Shown piece by piece: positions 1 to 8,964 of a DNA stretch of 64,000 bases. Under the pieces are notes generated by a model, which did not search any database, was not told where the DNA came from, and saw only the letters and a program-made list of their open reading frames with translations. The stretch lies in IMG/VR virus record IMGVR_UViG_3300050343_000215, positions 113,687-177,686 of that record; one strand, given 5' to 3'. The position numbers and the translations under genes are program-made. The first letter of the stretch is position 1. Every line of letters starts with the position of its first letter. Source of the DNA: a virus.

Positions 1-1292
1 TGCTCCATCAGTTCCCAATCATCCACGGTAATAACACCTTTGAGGATTAATTGAGTCTTCAACATATCATTAAAGAGATGTGAGAACTGCTTACGAAGTC
101 TACCGACAAATTTAATAAACTTGAGTTCGTCACGTAGGATCTCATTAGAGCGTCCTAGACTAAATCCCTTTTCTTCGCCCACGCGAGATGGTGGGAGGTT
201 GAGAGATTTGTAGAGTTTCTTCAGGAAGTATTCAACGTCCTTTAGTTCTCCAAGGTTCTGAGCACCAGGAAGTGTGGTGATTTCTGTACCTCTACCACCT
301 TCGCGGCGAGGCAACCAGAAATCTTCCAGCATACTCATGAACTTTTTATCGTCACGAATCTCACCAGTGCTGGCATCATATACCAGTTTATTTCTATAGC
401 GAGACATAACCTCTCTGAGGTATTGCTCTGCCTTAACTTTAGGAAGATTACCAACATCAATGTAGAAAATTCTACGCTCAGGAGCGCGTGACATTCTATA
501 GATAACCAGAGAATCTTCAATCATTCTCAATTGGTTAACTGCCTTCAATGCCTTATGAAGATAAGACAATGGCAGATTTTGATTCATGTCCATCAGTCCT
601 GACGTGCAGAACGTAATCGCATCGGGTGCAATCTTCACACCGAGTTGATCGTTCCCTGCAAGACTAACCGCTGCTTTGTGGTTGAATATTCCTTTGGGAT
701 TGTAAAGATAGTATTCGTTTACATCACCATAGTTTAGTTTTTGATTATCTCCTTGTCCAGCAGTGGGTTTCTTCTTAACCTCACGCATTTTTTTGACCTT
801 CATTGGGTCAATGTAGCGAAGTTCTTTAATCCCTTCAGTGGGTTTATTTACATCAATTACCTTATGGTAATAAAGTCTTCCGTCAATATACCAACGTCTA
901 AAAATATGATAGCATTTTTTATCAAACTGCAGTAAGCGTTTGATCTCATTAAATTCTTCTCTGATTCTCTTCTTGATTGAATCGCTTTGATCAAGATTAG
1001 AGAGTTCAATTTCTACAGGTGAATCATCACCATCCGCAACAATTGCTTCGTTGACTACTTCATCAATTGCGGAGTCAACTTCAGGGTGCAATGAGACTTC
1101 ACGATACTTTCGGATCTGCTGAAACTCATTTTTGGATACGCCCTCCATGTCAACGTATTGACCGTAATAACCTCCAGCAGAGATTGTTACGGTCCCGTCG
1201 TCATTATTAGGAGCAACAGGAGATACTAACCCCTGCTGCTTCTTTTTCTTTTGGTCTCCTTTATCAAGGGAAAACCCAAATAACTCCGCCAT
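1..1292 (-). CDS. 20: Portal protein gp20 (3' end outside window)
   Basis: Portal vertex protein; twelve copies form the ring through which the terminase pumps DNA and to which the neck attaches. The ATG is at 1292 (MAELFGFSL) and about 430 codons are visible; the C-terminus lies beyond base 1. T4 gp20 has 524 residues. The most diagnostic stretch is near the window edge: LPPSRVGEEKGFSLGRS, then EILRDELKFVKFVGRLRKQF, which matches the conserved portal core used as a cyanophage marker. The N-terminal 30 residues are lysine-rich and low in complexity. It follows tail tube gp19 by 43 bases, in the standard T4 order. A late promoter element lies about 30 bases upstream and a small hairpin (1304-1322) sits in the leader. 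No clear Shine-Dalgarno precedes the ATG. Confidence 0.95.
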   Translation of the reverse strand, partial: MAELFGFSLDKGDQKKKKQQGLVSPVAPNNDDGTVTISAGGYYGQYVDMEGVSKNEFQQIRKYREVSLHPEVDSAIDEVVNEAIVADGDDSPVEIELSNLDQSDSIKKRIREEFNEIKRLLQFDKKCYHIFRRWYIDGRLYYHKVIDVNKPTEGIKELRYIDPMKVKKMREVKKKPTAGQGDNQKLNYGDVNEYYLYNPKGIFNHKAAVSLAGNDQLGVKIAPDAITFCTSGLMDMNQNLPLSYLHKALKAVNQLRMIEDSLVIYRMSRAPERRIFYIDVGNLPKVKAEQYLREVMSRYRNKLVYDASTGEIRDDKKFMSMLEDFWLPRREGGRGTEITTLPGAQNLGELKDVEYFLKKLYKSLNLPPSRVGEEKGFSLGRSNEILRDELKFIKFVGRLRKQFSHLFNDMLKTQLILKGVITVDDWELME

Positions 1293-1303
1293 TGTATAAA
1301 GTT

Positions 1304-1322
1304 AACTACGTTTACTGTAGTT
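1304..1322 (-). other. Small hairpin in gp20 leader
   Basis: Inverted repeat AACTAC / GTAGTT with a 7-base loop between the late promoter and the gp20 start. There is no T-tract, so it is not a terminator. It may be a leader structure. Confidence 0.35.
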
Positions 1323-1329
1323 ATTTATT
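1322..1329 (-). promoter_or_regulatory. T4-type late promoter for gp20
   Basis: The minus strand reads AATAAATA, the T4 late -10-like element recognised by the phage late sigma factor (gp55 in T4). It lies about 30 bases upstream of the gp20 ATG, between the gp19 stop and gp20. Confidence 0.6.
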
Positions 1330-1334
1330 CAGGA

Positions 1335-1931
1335 TCAGATAGAAGCACCAGCGCCAATATCTACAGTGCTATCAGATTTCTTAGATTCCCACCAGTCATA
1401 CTGGAATTCAACAGTGTATTCAGCAATAGTATTATTGTTGTCATATGACAAATCAATCTGAGCAATGTTAGTTGGGAAAGCATTCTGAAACTCATATGAT
1501 CTCACAACGCTATGTGGATCAGTGAGTGATGTAGCAGTGCTTGTACCACGTTCCAGTTGTGAAACTTTTAGTGTGGAAGCAAAATCATCTGTGTAACCTG
1601 CACCGTTTTCATGCTTATTCAATTTGTTCATCCACTTTTCAAAGTATGCTCTTACTGACATGTCCTCATCAGCCATGACTGTAATAGTCCATGATTCAAA
1701 CGTTCTGTCACCAGGAAGTTTGATAACTCTACCTCTGAAAGGAACTTCTACAGTTCCGATTGTACTAGCAGGAATGCCAGCAGAACGACAGAGGAATGTG
1801 AAATCGGCGTCTGATCCTTTTACTGCTGCTACATCATCTAAATTAGATTCCAGGTTTGTTACCTGGACCATGAATAAATTGGGGCGGATACCGTATCCAA
1901 TTTTGTTCTTGAATGAAGTTAAGTTTGCCAT
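1335..1931 (-). CDS. 19: Tail tube protein gp19
   Basis: Forms the inner non-contractile tube of the tail. The protein has 198 residues (T4 gp19: 163). It starts MANLTSFKNKIGYGIRPNLF and has the gp19-like pattern of an N-terminal strand pair, PGDRTFESWTITVMADEDMS in the middle, and a C-terminal YDNNNTIAEYTVEFQYDWWE segment typical of cyanophage tubes. It sits between sheath gp18 and portal gp20 as in T4. An AAGGAGAT-type ribosome site precedes the ATG and a late promoter lies 23 bases upstream. Identity is well supported by order and sequence. Confidence 0.93.
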   Translation of the reverse strand: MANLTSFKNKIGYGIRPNLFMVQVTNLESNLDDVAAVKGSDADFTFLCRSAGIPASTIGTVEVPFRGRVIKLPGDRTFESWTITVMADEDMSVRAYFEKWMNKLNKHENGAGYTDDFASTLKVSQLERGTSTATSLTDPHSVVRSYEFQNAFPTNIAQIDLSYDNNNTIAEYTVEFQYDWWESKKSDSTVDIGAGASI

Positions 1932-1953
1932 TGTTTGATTATCTCCTTAAGTG

Positions 1954-1961
1954 TATTTATT
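1954..1961 (-). promoter_or_regulatory. T4-type late promoter for gp19
   Basis: Minus strand AATAAATA, 23 bases upstream of the gp19 ATG, in the gap after gp18. Confidence 0.6.
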
Positions 1962-1967
1962 TTCTAA

Positions 1968-3908
1968 TCAAACTCTGCCGATAACTTCATTAAAGCTAAC
2001 ACCACTGCGAGTAGCAACGAATGTTAGAGTAATGAAATTAATAGAGCGAGAAGGTTTGATGTAGATGTCAGCAACAAATTCATTACGATCAATAACATCA
2101 GGGGTGTTATTTGACGTATCCGCAACTATGAGGAAATCAGTCATACCTCTTCTTGCTTGGATATCACGCATGTAGTTATTAACCTGCGTGGAGAAGTTCA
2201 AGCGAGTAGTCTCATCATTTAATTCAAACAGAACGTTTCTTGAGAAGTTCTTGACTGTTCTCTCAAGAATGAGGAACAAACGGCGAACGTTAATTCTGTC
2301 AAAGGCAGAAGGACTGCGAAGAGCAGTTTTGTCGCCAAACAGAACGATACCCTGACCAGGGAACGAAACGATTGGATTGACACGATTAGAATAGAGATCA
2401 TCTCTCTGTGCTTTATTTGGATTAAATGCAATCTTAATTGCATTTCTTAGGTTTCCTCTATTGAAACCAGCAGGGGAATACCATGCTTCCGAGACAGCAG
2501 TTGTGTTAACACAAAGACCAGCCATGTCAGCATTGGTTGGAATATAACGATATTGATCGTTAAATCTGTCGTAGATATACTTGTAGTTGTTATCAAATAC
2601 AGCGTAAGAAGAACTATCGCTAATTGCCTCAAAGAACTTAGTTACATTCTCTGCTTGAGCAGATGTTGTAGAAGCATTTGCGCCAACAACATCAGATCTT
2701 TGTGGTGAAATGAAGGCGATGCAATCTTTTCTCGTGTTAGCAAGGTTGATCAGTGCGTTTGCTTTGGCAAGGTTTGATGGTCCTGCAAGAACGTAGTCAA
2801 TCGTGATAGTTTCTGTGTCACCAAAAACATCAAGATAAGTTTGAGTCTCATTACCAACAGTATAAGTGTTGTAATCAGTACCAGCAGATAGTGTATACGA
2901 ACGAGGACCGTATAAGTGGAATGAAGAAGCAGCAGTGGCAGAACCTGTAATTGCTACAGAACCAGTATAGCTGTAAACATCAGATCCATCTTCATATGAT
3001 CCAAGGAACACATACTTGGAACGACCCTTGATTACATCTTTATAATGATTTGCTTCACCTTCGCTGGTTCTAGCACCAGGAGCTTTTGAAACGTAAAGAA
3101 TTTTTTCTAGAACAGAATTTGCTGTTCCAGTAATACCACCTGTTTTATCAAGAACTACGACGTGCATCTCATCGTTAGCACCACCACGAGACGCGACAAA
3201 AGGAGAAGTACCAGGACGAGGAGCAAGTGCATTCCATTTGATGCCTCCAGCAACAGTATATTGCATGTCATACCAGTTGGCGACACTTTCAACATTTTCT
3301 GTGCTTACTGTTCCGCCTTGTACGAATTTAGCAGAACCGGCATCAAGAACGACAGAGACTTTCGTTGTGTCGCCAGTGTTATCTTCATATGCAACACCAG
3401 TAGCAGTTCCGTCAGTAACTGCGTCTCCTTGTGAGAATGCTACACCGTTAGCAAGTGTCAGAATTTGATCTGCACCACTGTCAATGGTTACAACCTGAAG
3501 TGCGTTTCCATGAGTTCCTGGAGTTCTTGCAGCGAAGTCATAAGATTGAGCACTACCTTCAATGTTTGCTTCGTATGCAGCACGGTTGTTAATTTTTACC
3601 GTTGCGACTGCTGCTGAGTTAGCATTTGTGAGATGAGTTGAAGATGCATCAGCAATTCTAGCAACCTGCAGGTTACCACCATAGTTAAGAAACTCAGAAG
3701 CAGTAAACCAAAACTCGTAATTATCTGCAGTAGGTTTACCAAATTTTTCTACTAATTCTTTCTCACTCGTAACTAATTCTGCTGCGCCGACATCCCCTTG
3801 CAGGAAAGGTGCAGCAATAGCGCCGATGTTAGTGATTGTTTCTTGGAGACGTGAATTAGTAAAATCGCGCTCCTGAACAACAATCCCTGGCGATACTTGT
3901 GTTGCCAT
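1968..3908 (-). CDS. 18: Contractile tail sheath protein gp18
   Basis: Sheath subunit that contracts around the gp19 tube during infection. It has 646 residues, close to T4 gp18 (659). The N-terminus is VSPGIVVQERDFTNSRLQET, the usual sheath start. The middle is a variable surface insertion rich in T, S and G. The C-terminal third is the conserved part: FPGQGIVLFGDKTAL, FDRINVRRLFLILERTVKNF, and a terminal NFITLTFVATRSGVSFNEV strand that links subunits. It lies directly upstream of gp19, with a late promoter 36 bases upstream. Confidence 0.96.
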   Translation of the reverse strand: MATQVSPGIVVQERDFTNSRLQETITNIGAIAAPFLQGDVGAAELVTSEKELVEKFGKPTADNYEFWFTASEFLNYGGNLQVARIADASSTHLTNANSAAVATVKINNRAAYEANIEGSAQSYDFAARTPGTHGNALQVVTIDSGADQILTLANGVAFSQGDAVTDGTATGVAYEDNTGDTTKVSVVLDAGSAKFVQGGTVSTENVESVANWYDMQYTVAGGIKWNALAPRPGTSPFVASRGGANDEMHVVVLDKTGGITGTANSVLEKILYVSKAPGARTSEGEANHYKDVIKGRSKYVFLGSYEDGSDVYSYTGSVAITGSATAASSFHLYGPRSYTLSAGTDYNTYTVGNETQTYLDVFGDTETITIDYVLAGPSNLAKANALINLANTRKDCIAFISPQRSDVVGANASTTSAQAENVTKFFEAISDSSSYAVFDNNYKYIYDRFNDQYRYIPTNADMAGLCVNTTAVSEAWYSPAGFNRGNLRNAIKIAFNPNKAQRDDLYSNRVNPIVSFPGQGIVLFGDKTALRSPSAFDRINVRRLFLILERTVKNFSRNVLFELNDETTRLNFSTQVNNYMRDIQARRGMTDFLIVADTSNNTPDVIDRNEFVADIYIKPSRSINFITLTFVATRSGVSFNEVIGRV

Positions 3909-3943
3909 GTTTACCCCTAAATTTCAGAAATTTGTTCTGTGAT

Positions 3944-3951
3944 TATTTATT
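3944..3951 (-). promoter_or_regulatory. T4-type late promoter for gp18
   Basis: Minus strand AATAAATA, 36 bases upstream of the gp18 ATG, in the gap after the zinc-ribbon ORF. Confidence 0.6.
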
Positions 3952-3987
3952 AAAACCTATCTTTTAAGAGGGGAAACAATGCATGAA

Positions 3988-4212
3988 CTACCAGTCTGGA
4001 TATGACCAACTACGGTTGTCACTACGTTTTCTATTTTTGGTTACTCTATCTACAGTACATTCCTTACACTCATAGGCATATGCTGAAGGTGTTGCTCTTC
4101 CTTTTCTGGTTCTATAGAAATCGCTAATTAATTCTTTAATTTTCCCACAAGATTTACATTTTCTTTGGGTAAAAAGTAGGTGTTCTAATTCAAACTCCTC
4201 TTCAAAATTCAT
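3988..4212 (-). CDS. Small zinc-ribbon protein between gp17 and gp18
   Basis: 74 residues. Two CxxC pairs (C19/C22 in KCKSCGK and C49/C52 in CKECT) separated by about 26 residues form a likely zinc ribbon, followed by a basic tail (VTKNRKRSDNR). This pattern recurs in small phage DNA-binding proteins and in the zinc-binding part of HNH homing endonucleases. No HNH catalytic residues are visible, so it may be a stand-alone zinc finger or a relic of a homing endonuclease. Its ATG overlaps the gp17 stop by one base (TAATG), so it is translationally coupled to the terminase. Function unknown. Confidence 0.75.
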   Translation of the reverse strand: MNFEEEFELEHLLFTQRKCKSCGKIKELISDFYRTRKGRATPSAYAYECKECTVDRVTKNRKRSDNRSWSYPDW

Positions 4213-5876
4213 TATAGATAAGAACCCATGTAAGTAAAGTCAGAAGCTACATCACCATACTCATCTAAGAACCAACGATCTCCTTCTTTATCCACAAAAC
4301 TTTCTTGTTCTTCTAGACCATCGGAAACAAAACCGAATGGTGCCATGTCCTGCTCAATCTGATTCTTTTGCTCATCATAGATTCTTTGACGAACATCATT
4401 GTCCGTCATTTCTTTAAAGTAATCTTGTACTGCTAACCATGCAAAAATTACTAGACACATCGCAAGATCATCATGACATCCTTCTTCTGCCTCAAACGAT
4501 TCACGTTTAGAGATGAATGTCGTGAGTTCTGCGATAGTCTCATAGTCTGGGATGACTAGTTTGTCATCCTCAATAAAAGTCTTTAGGTTCAAACATCCAA
4601 TCTTCTTCACGGTCTTAGACATCTTAACGCCAAGTTGTGTTTTCTTTCCAGAGAATCCTGTTCCAACAATCTGACCAGCACGTCCTCTCATGGCACACAT
4701 AAGAATATGATCATACTCCAGATCATAATGCATCATAGATGCTACCTGATCTCCAATATCATTAACTTCAGTTAAAATATATGCTCTATTATATCCATTG
4801 GCAATATCAACAATAATTGTAGGGAACATGATAGCTTTGATTTCATTGTTCCTGTATCGTGCTACCAACCTGTAAGGGAACTTTGTAATGTCAAAAACCA
4901 AAAATGCGCTATAATCACTGCCCACACCACGGGCAACGTCAACAGTAACAATGTAATCGTGGTCCTTTTGCGGGTTTTCATATACTACTAAACCTTTATT
5001 ATTACTAGTGATAGGATCATCATACACCATTGTCCGCAATTTGCTTGCAGCAATTAATGTATCTACAGATCCCAGAAACTCACACTCAAATTCTTGAGTG
5101 AACTGTCGCTGGGAAGTGTTTGCAATCGTTTGTGCTTTCCAGTTAGCATCTCTGCCAGGAACTTGACTCCAGTGTACTTCTGTAGTGATATATTCGTTCT
5201 TACCCCTCTCAGCATCATGCCAGAGTTTGTAGAACATATTCATCCCGTTAGGGGTGGAGATGATAATAACCTTGGTAGACTTACCAGAGGAGATCGTAGG
5301 GTATACTGAGGAGAAAAACTGCTCGGCAATGTGAGTTGGAACGAAAGCAAATTCGTCCAGGAAGATGATGTTGAATGACATACCTCGGACAGCAGAACTA
5401 GAAGTAGATGCTGCCATGATCTTAGAACCATTCTCAAGTTCTAGAGATCCTTTATTCCATGACACAATACCTTGCTGCATCCACTTAGGAAGGTTCTCAT
5501 AAGCAAGTTGCAACCTACCGAGAAGTTCTCTGGATGTACTTAGTTTGTTTGCTAGGATACCGATGTTGACATTATCATTAAAGATACAATAATGCAGCAG
5601 GTAAGAAACCACAGTGGTACTCTTACCAGTCTGACGTGGTAACTTAGCAATGTTAAAACGATTGCCATGGAACCTTTCAATCATCTCTTCTTGAAAGTCC
5701 CACATCTTAAATGGCACCAGACCCTCATCTAGTGACACAATCTTGATATAATTTTTAGTAAAGTAGACGGGATCGTCAGCACATTTCAACCACTCCTGAA
5801 CCTGTTTAGGAGTGAAACTCATTTCCACGTTCGCCGCTTTTAGATTGGGCGAACCTTTATAAACTTTATCAGCCAT
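4212..5876 (-). CDS. 17: Terminase large subunit gp17
   Basis: ATPase-nuclease motor that packages DNA through the portal. It has 554 residues (T4: 610). Visible motifs: an adenine-binding region near MWDFQEEMI; Walker A RQTGKST at 81-87; Walker B IFLDE at 171-175 with catalytic E175; coupling motif IISTP near 205-209; and an RNase H-like nuclease with D313 (TVDVARG), E370 (LTEVND) and D470 (CHDDLAM), the expected acidic triad. All key residues are present, so it should be active. It is not interrupted by an intron or intein. It is separated from small terminase gp16 by two small ORFs, one of them broken. Confidence 0.97.
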   Translation of the reverse strand: MADKVYKGSPNLKAANVEMSFTPKQVQEWLKCADDPVYFTKNYIKIVSLDEGLVPFKMWDFQEEMIERFHGNRFNIAKLPRQTGKSTTVVSYLLHYCIFNDNVNIGILANKLSTSRELLGRLQLAYENLPKWMQQGIVSWNKGSLELENGSKIMAASTSSSAVRGMSFNIIFLDEFAFVPTHIAEQFFSSVYPTISSGKSTKVIIISTPNGMNMFYKLWHDAERGKNEYITTEVHWSQVPGRDANWKAQTIANTSQRQFTQEFECEFLGSVDTLIAASKLRTMVYDDPITSNNKGLVVYENPQKDHDYIVTVDVARGVGSDYSAFLVFDITKFPYRLVARYRNNEIKAIMFPTIIVDIANGYNRAYILTEVNDIGDQVASMMHYDLEYDHILMCAMRGRAGQIVGTGFSGKKTQLGVKMSKTVKKIGCLNLKTFIEDDKLVIPDYETIAELTTFISKRESFEAEEGCHDDLAMCLVIFAWLAVQDYFKEMTDNDVRQRIYDEQKNQIEQDMAPFGFVSDGLEEQESFVDKEGDRWFLDEYGDVASDFTYMGSYL

Positions 5877-5879
5877 TTA

Positions 5880-6309
5880 TCAACAGTTCCAAGCTCTCAG
5901 TGATTTATTGATCCTGCTATCGGGATCTCTAGATGTTTTCTTACTAGTCAATTTCTTTTTCATACCCTTCATTCTAGCGCAGAAGGATGCCCTCCTGGGA
6001 TTTCCAACCTTTTGCTTGGTGCTTTAAGGTCAGATCCTGGATTTTCCTTTTCATAAGACTCTGCGTCCTTTTTCGTTAAGTCCTCCTTGACTTACTTTTT
6101 CCTGACTTTTTTGTCCAGGCTGCTCCTTCTTGGGTGAGTTCAAATTCTTCTTTAGCAGTCCTCTCCGACTTTTTGAAAGCATCCTTGTCTGGATAATCGG
6201 AGGATCCAGGTTTAGCAGGTGCTTCTCCACGCTTTCTTTTAGCGTGAATGTTAGCATAAAGTCCACGTTTCGCTTCGCTTAGTTCTCTAAATTCTTTAAA
6301 TGACTTCAT
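5880..6309 (-). pseudogene. Basic conserved phage protein broken by three frame changes (DUF6321-like)
   Basis: Read frame by frame, the minus strand gives one coherent protein. Frame 1 starts MKSFKEFRELSEAKRGLYAN at 6309 and stops at 6076. It continues in frame 2 as GGLNEKGRR (about 6090-6063), in frame 3 as SYEKENPGSDLKAPSK (from 6058), and in frame 2 again as KVGNPRRASFCARMKGMKKK (from 6011) to DPDSRINKSLRAWNC and a TGA at 5880-5882. The SFCARM block and the WNC terminus mark a small basic family common in phages, which I recall as DUF6321. The shifts fit +1, +1 and -1; the last falls in an A-run (A4 where A5 is expected). The gene is either a real pseudogene or the site of sequence errors. 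About 140 residues if intact. Confidence 0.7.
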
Positions 6310-6333
6310 GCCAGCAGGGAGGGTTTACTAGGA

Positions 6334-6341
6334 TATTTATT
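6334..6341 (-). promoter_or_regulatory. T4-type late promoter upstream of the broken gene and gp17
   Basis: Minus strand AATAAATA, 25 bases upstream of the ATG at 6309. Confidence 0.55.
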
Positions 6342-6589
6342 CAATTAAGGTGTGCGACAGAGGATGCCCACACAGAAGCAGAAGAACCTGTAGTTGCTTC
6401 AAGTGTTTCTGCAGGAAGTTTTTTTACCTCAACACGCTCACCAGCGCCGATATAAAAATTATTTCCATTACTGTTAACGATCAAGCAAGCAGCAGTATTA
6501 GTGTTGAGAACTGAAACTAATGTTGCCGAAGATACATTGCTTGCTGCAGAGTCAAGATCAACAGCAACTGATACGGGTTTGATAATCAT
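6341..6589 (-). CDS. Small conserved structural-region protein, unknown
   Basis: 82 residues starting MIIKPVSVAVDLDSAASNVS. No Cys pair or catalytic motif is visible. The composition, many V, A, S and T with short alternating strands and an NFYIGAGERVEVKKLPAE turn, suggests an all-beta fold such as a small virion decoration or tail-associated protein. It lies between gp16 and gp17 genes behind a late promoter (6607-6614), so late expression and a role in assembly are likely. I do not recognise a named family. Confidence 0.75.
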   Translation of the reverse strand: MIIKPVSVAVDLDSAASNVSSATLVSVLNTNTAACLIVNSNGNNFYIGAGERVEVKKLPAETLEATTGSSASVWASSVAHLN

Positions 6590-6605
6590 TGTTCTAAATT
6601 TTTAA

Positions 6606-7022
6606 TTATTTATCTTCTAATTTATTTTTTGCTTGCTTCAACATCTTAGCGAGATCAGCAGTAGATCCTACAAACATAGTATTGTTAACTGTTGTTGGTC
6701 CTTTCTTTTCTTCCTGACCTAGATCTTTCATCTTCTTCTGAAGATCAGATAATTTATCAGTGATGTCAGCAACGTTCTTAATGCCCTGGAAGGCGACTTC
6801 GTATGCTCTTGGGTGGTTACTGCTCCTAGCAACGTCTAGGAGTTCCTCAATGGCAACCTGACCCTTCTGAATGAGTTCATACAACTCACCACGAGCATAC
6901 TTATAATCTGTCTCTATATCAGCACTAGTAACATCAACCTTTTCAGGTTTAGGTTGCTCCTCTTCATCCATAGGAGTGATGTCAAAAACATCTTCCATAT
7001 TCTTCTGGAATTTATTGTCCAT
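6606..7022 (-). CDS. 16: Terminase small subunit gp16
   Basis: Recognises phage DNA and stimulates the gp17 ATPase. 138 residues (T4: 164). It has an acidic N-terminus (DVFDITPMDEEEQPKPEK) and a central helical stretch, about residues 40-105, with ARGELYELIQKGQVAIEELL then HPRAYEVAFQGIKNVADITD, typical of the gp16 coiled-coil oligomerisation region. A C-terminal TTVNNTMFVGSTADLAKML segment follows. Its ATG overlaps the end of gp15 by 11 bases. The order gp15-gp16-gp17 is as in T4, with two small ORFs inserted before gp17. Confidence 0.93.
   Translation of the reverse strand: MDNKFQKNMEDVFDITPMDEEEQPKPEKVDVTSADIETDYKYARGELYELIQKGQVAIEELLDVARSSNHPRAYEVAFQGIKNVADITDKLSDLQKKMKDLGQEEKKGPTTVNNTMFVGSTADLAKMLKQAKNKLEDK
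6607..6614 (-). promoter_or_regulatory. T4-type late promoter at gp16 stop
   Basis: Minus strand GATAAATA overlapping the gp16 stop codon, about 18-25 bases upstream of the 82-residue gene. Confidence 0.55.
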
Positions 7023-7818
7023 GATACGTTATACCTTCATTAAATCCGAAGTCATCATCTGGTTGTAATAGAGCATCATCTGCTGCGTTAATAGTACCGT
7101 CGTTATTTTTATCTTCTAATGCTTTAGGTGTAACGTTATATTCCATTATCCTAGCATTAGTATCCTTATCGCCAAGAAAAGTAGTAGCAATAGACTTTCT
7201 AATGATGTCATTGGCAGCAACAGGACCATACATAAAGGTCTTGACGCTAAATCTTAGTGTATAATAAATGTATCTTCTGGTAGAGTAATCACCTTCATAA
7301 TCATCAGTAAAATCAATACTTTCTAAGATGATTGGAATATCTCTCTTCTCATTCATTTCAGGAATAAGATCCACAGTCATACTAAATTGTGGTTGAAAGA
7401 ATGGAAGAATTTGCTCAAGAATCTGCAATGCATCATCTTGAGATTTTGAGATTACATTCAACTCAAATCCAATATTATATGGAACAGGAAGATATTGAGT
7501 TTTAGTTGTTGTCGTTTTACCATCACCAACCGCTCTATTTCTCTGAATAGGAGGAACTTTCCTTGTGCTATCATATGAGATACCGGTCATTTCAAATGAC
7601 AATCTAGGAACAGTAATCGTTACCTTCTTGTCAAGATTTGGAGCAGCAGCAAGTCTTGCTAAAAACTTTTGAATGGGACCATATGCCAATGGAACTTTTT
7701 GCTCCATGACATCTTTGCCATTAGCATCTAAAGTTTTTAATTGAATGTTATTAAAAAGCGTACCAAATGTGGTAACTGTCTTCCTAATAATTTTGTGATA
7801 AAAATAATTTCCTAACAT
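7012..7818 (-). CDS. 15: Tail completion / sheath stabiliser gp15
   Basis: Caps the tail and joins it to the neck after the sheath has polymerised. 268 residues, very close to T4 gp15 (272). The start MLGNYFYHKIIRKTVTTFGT and the following LFNNIQL are typical. The middle contains VTITVPRLSFEMTGISYDST and YLPVPYNIGFELNVISKSQD, and later DDYEGDYSTRRYIYYTLRFS, all characteristic of this family. It starts at the same base where gp14 ends (one-base overlap) and overlaps gp16 downstream, so it is part of one late operon. Confidence 0.95.
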   Translation of the reverse strand: MLGNYFYHKIIRKTVTTFGTLFNNIQLKTLDANGKDVMEQKVPLAYGPIQKFLARLAAAPNLDKKVTITVPRLSFEMTGISYDSTRKVPPIQRNRAVGDGKTTTTKTQYLPVPYNIGFELNVISKSQDDALQILEQILPFFQPQFSMTVDLIPEMNEKRDIPIILESIDFTDDYEGDYSTRRYIYYTLRFSVKTFMYGPVAANDIIRKSIATTFLGDKDTNARIMEYNVTPKALEDKNNDGTINAADDALLQPDDDFGFNEGITYHGQ

Positions 7819-8963
7819 TAGAAGCTACCTGTAAAATTACCAAATTCTCCAAACGGATTCCTTTCAGTGAAGTCAAGAATATCATCTGCTTCATCTTCTA
7901 GTTCTCTATTTTCTGAGAACGAATCAGTCATATCAAGAGTGTCAAATGATGAGACTGACCATCTTGCATTAGAATCAGCGCCAACTAATTCTTCGTTGAC
8001 ATTAAATGTCCCATTTGCATATGCAACACTTAATGTTCTAGTGTCCTCGTTCCACTCTGCAACTTTTCCTACAATGTTTGCAGGAGATCCATCAATAACA
8101 ATAGTGGGTGCATAACCAGCAACACTTTCAACATTGCCAAAAACATCATATGTAATGTCGCCATAAACATATGGAGTTGTTGGTGAATTAACTTTAGAGA
8201 CTACACCATTAGTAATCTCTGTTGTTGATGTACCAATCAAAGAATTAGTTGGTGTGAACCAACGTGCTACTGGTGCAGTTTCATACTTACTACCAGCATT
8301 GGTAATAGTAATTTGACCAAGAACTCCATCTACTGCAACTACAGTAGTTGCTGCAGCATTGAATCTTGTTCCTGTAACTTTCTCATCCTGAATCCAATAT
8401 CCAGAACCACCGGCACTGAATACAACGGGGTATACACCAGATTCCATTTCAGTGTTGTCAACAGCAGCAATTCCAGTATCAAAGATACTGTCACCGTACT
8501 CAAAGACTTCACATGTCATGGTATATGTATATAGACTTCCTAACTGATAGAAAGGTTTTTGGTTTTCTACATACTTAATTTCAAATACTGTTTCATTTAA
8601 TGGAAACCAGATAAGGTCACCATCATTAGGTCTTCCGCTGACTATTTTGTTTGTGGAAGTCTCTACAAAATCTTGCCATCTTCTTCTAGATACTGTCAGT
8701 TGAATTTCATCAGTTACACGAAGACCAAATTTAGACAGCATATCTCCATTGCCACCAAACTGCTCAAAGTTTTCAAGATACATCTCAATGAGATAACTAT
8801 CCTTAAACTGTGAGTAGTAGATGTCATTCCATAACTTATCCTCATGAATTTTACGAGGAATATAATAGCAATCCAGACCATACATCTTGATCTGTTCGTC
8901 TACAAGATCCTGAACTAGACCCTGCTCACCCTTTGTTCCTTGTGTGAAGTATAAATTCTTCAT
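7818..8963 (-). CDS. 14: Neck protein gp14
   Basis: Head-closure (neck) protein that with gp13 joins the filled head to the tail. 381 residues against 256 in T4. The N-terminal half is typical: NLYFTQGTKGEQGLVQDLVD, DCYYIPRKI, and LIWFPLNETVFEIKYVENQK. The extra length lies mainly in an internal stretch, about residues 165-290, containing ITITNAGSKYETAPV. This is the same GxxY-type beta motif repeated in gp7, gp8 and the 2526-residue protein of this phage, so it looks like an inserted module. The C-terminus (EADDILDFTERNPFGEFGNF) is the usual gp14 end. It is one base from gp13. Confidence 0.93.
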   Translation of the reverse strand: MKNLYFTQGTKGEQGLVQDLVDEQIKMYGLDCYYIPRKIHEDKLWNDIYYSQFKDSYLIEMYLENFEQFGGNGDMLSKFGLRVTDEIQLTVSRRRWQDFVETSTNKIVSGRPNDGDLIWFPLNETVFEIKYVENQKPFYQLGSLYTYTMTCEVFEYGDSIFDTGIAAVDNTEMESGVYPVVFSAGGSGYWIQDEKVTGTRFNAAATTVVAVDGVLGQITITNAGSKYETAPVARWFTPTNSLIGTSTTEITNGVVSKVNSPTTPYVYGDITYDVFGNVESVAGYAPTIVIDGSPANIVGKVAEWNEDTRTLSVAYANGTFNVNEELVGADSNARWSVSSFDTLDMTDSFSENRELEDEADDILDFTERNPFGEFGNFTGSF

Positions 8964-8964
8964 C

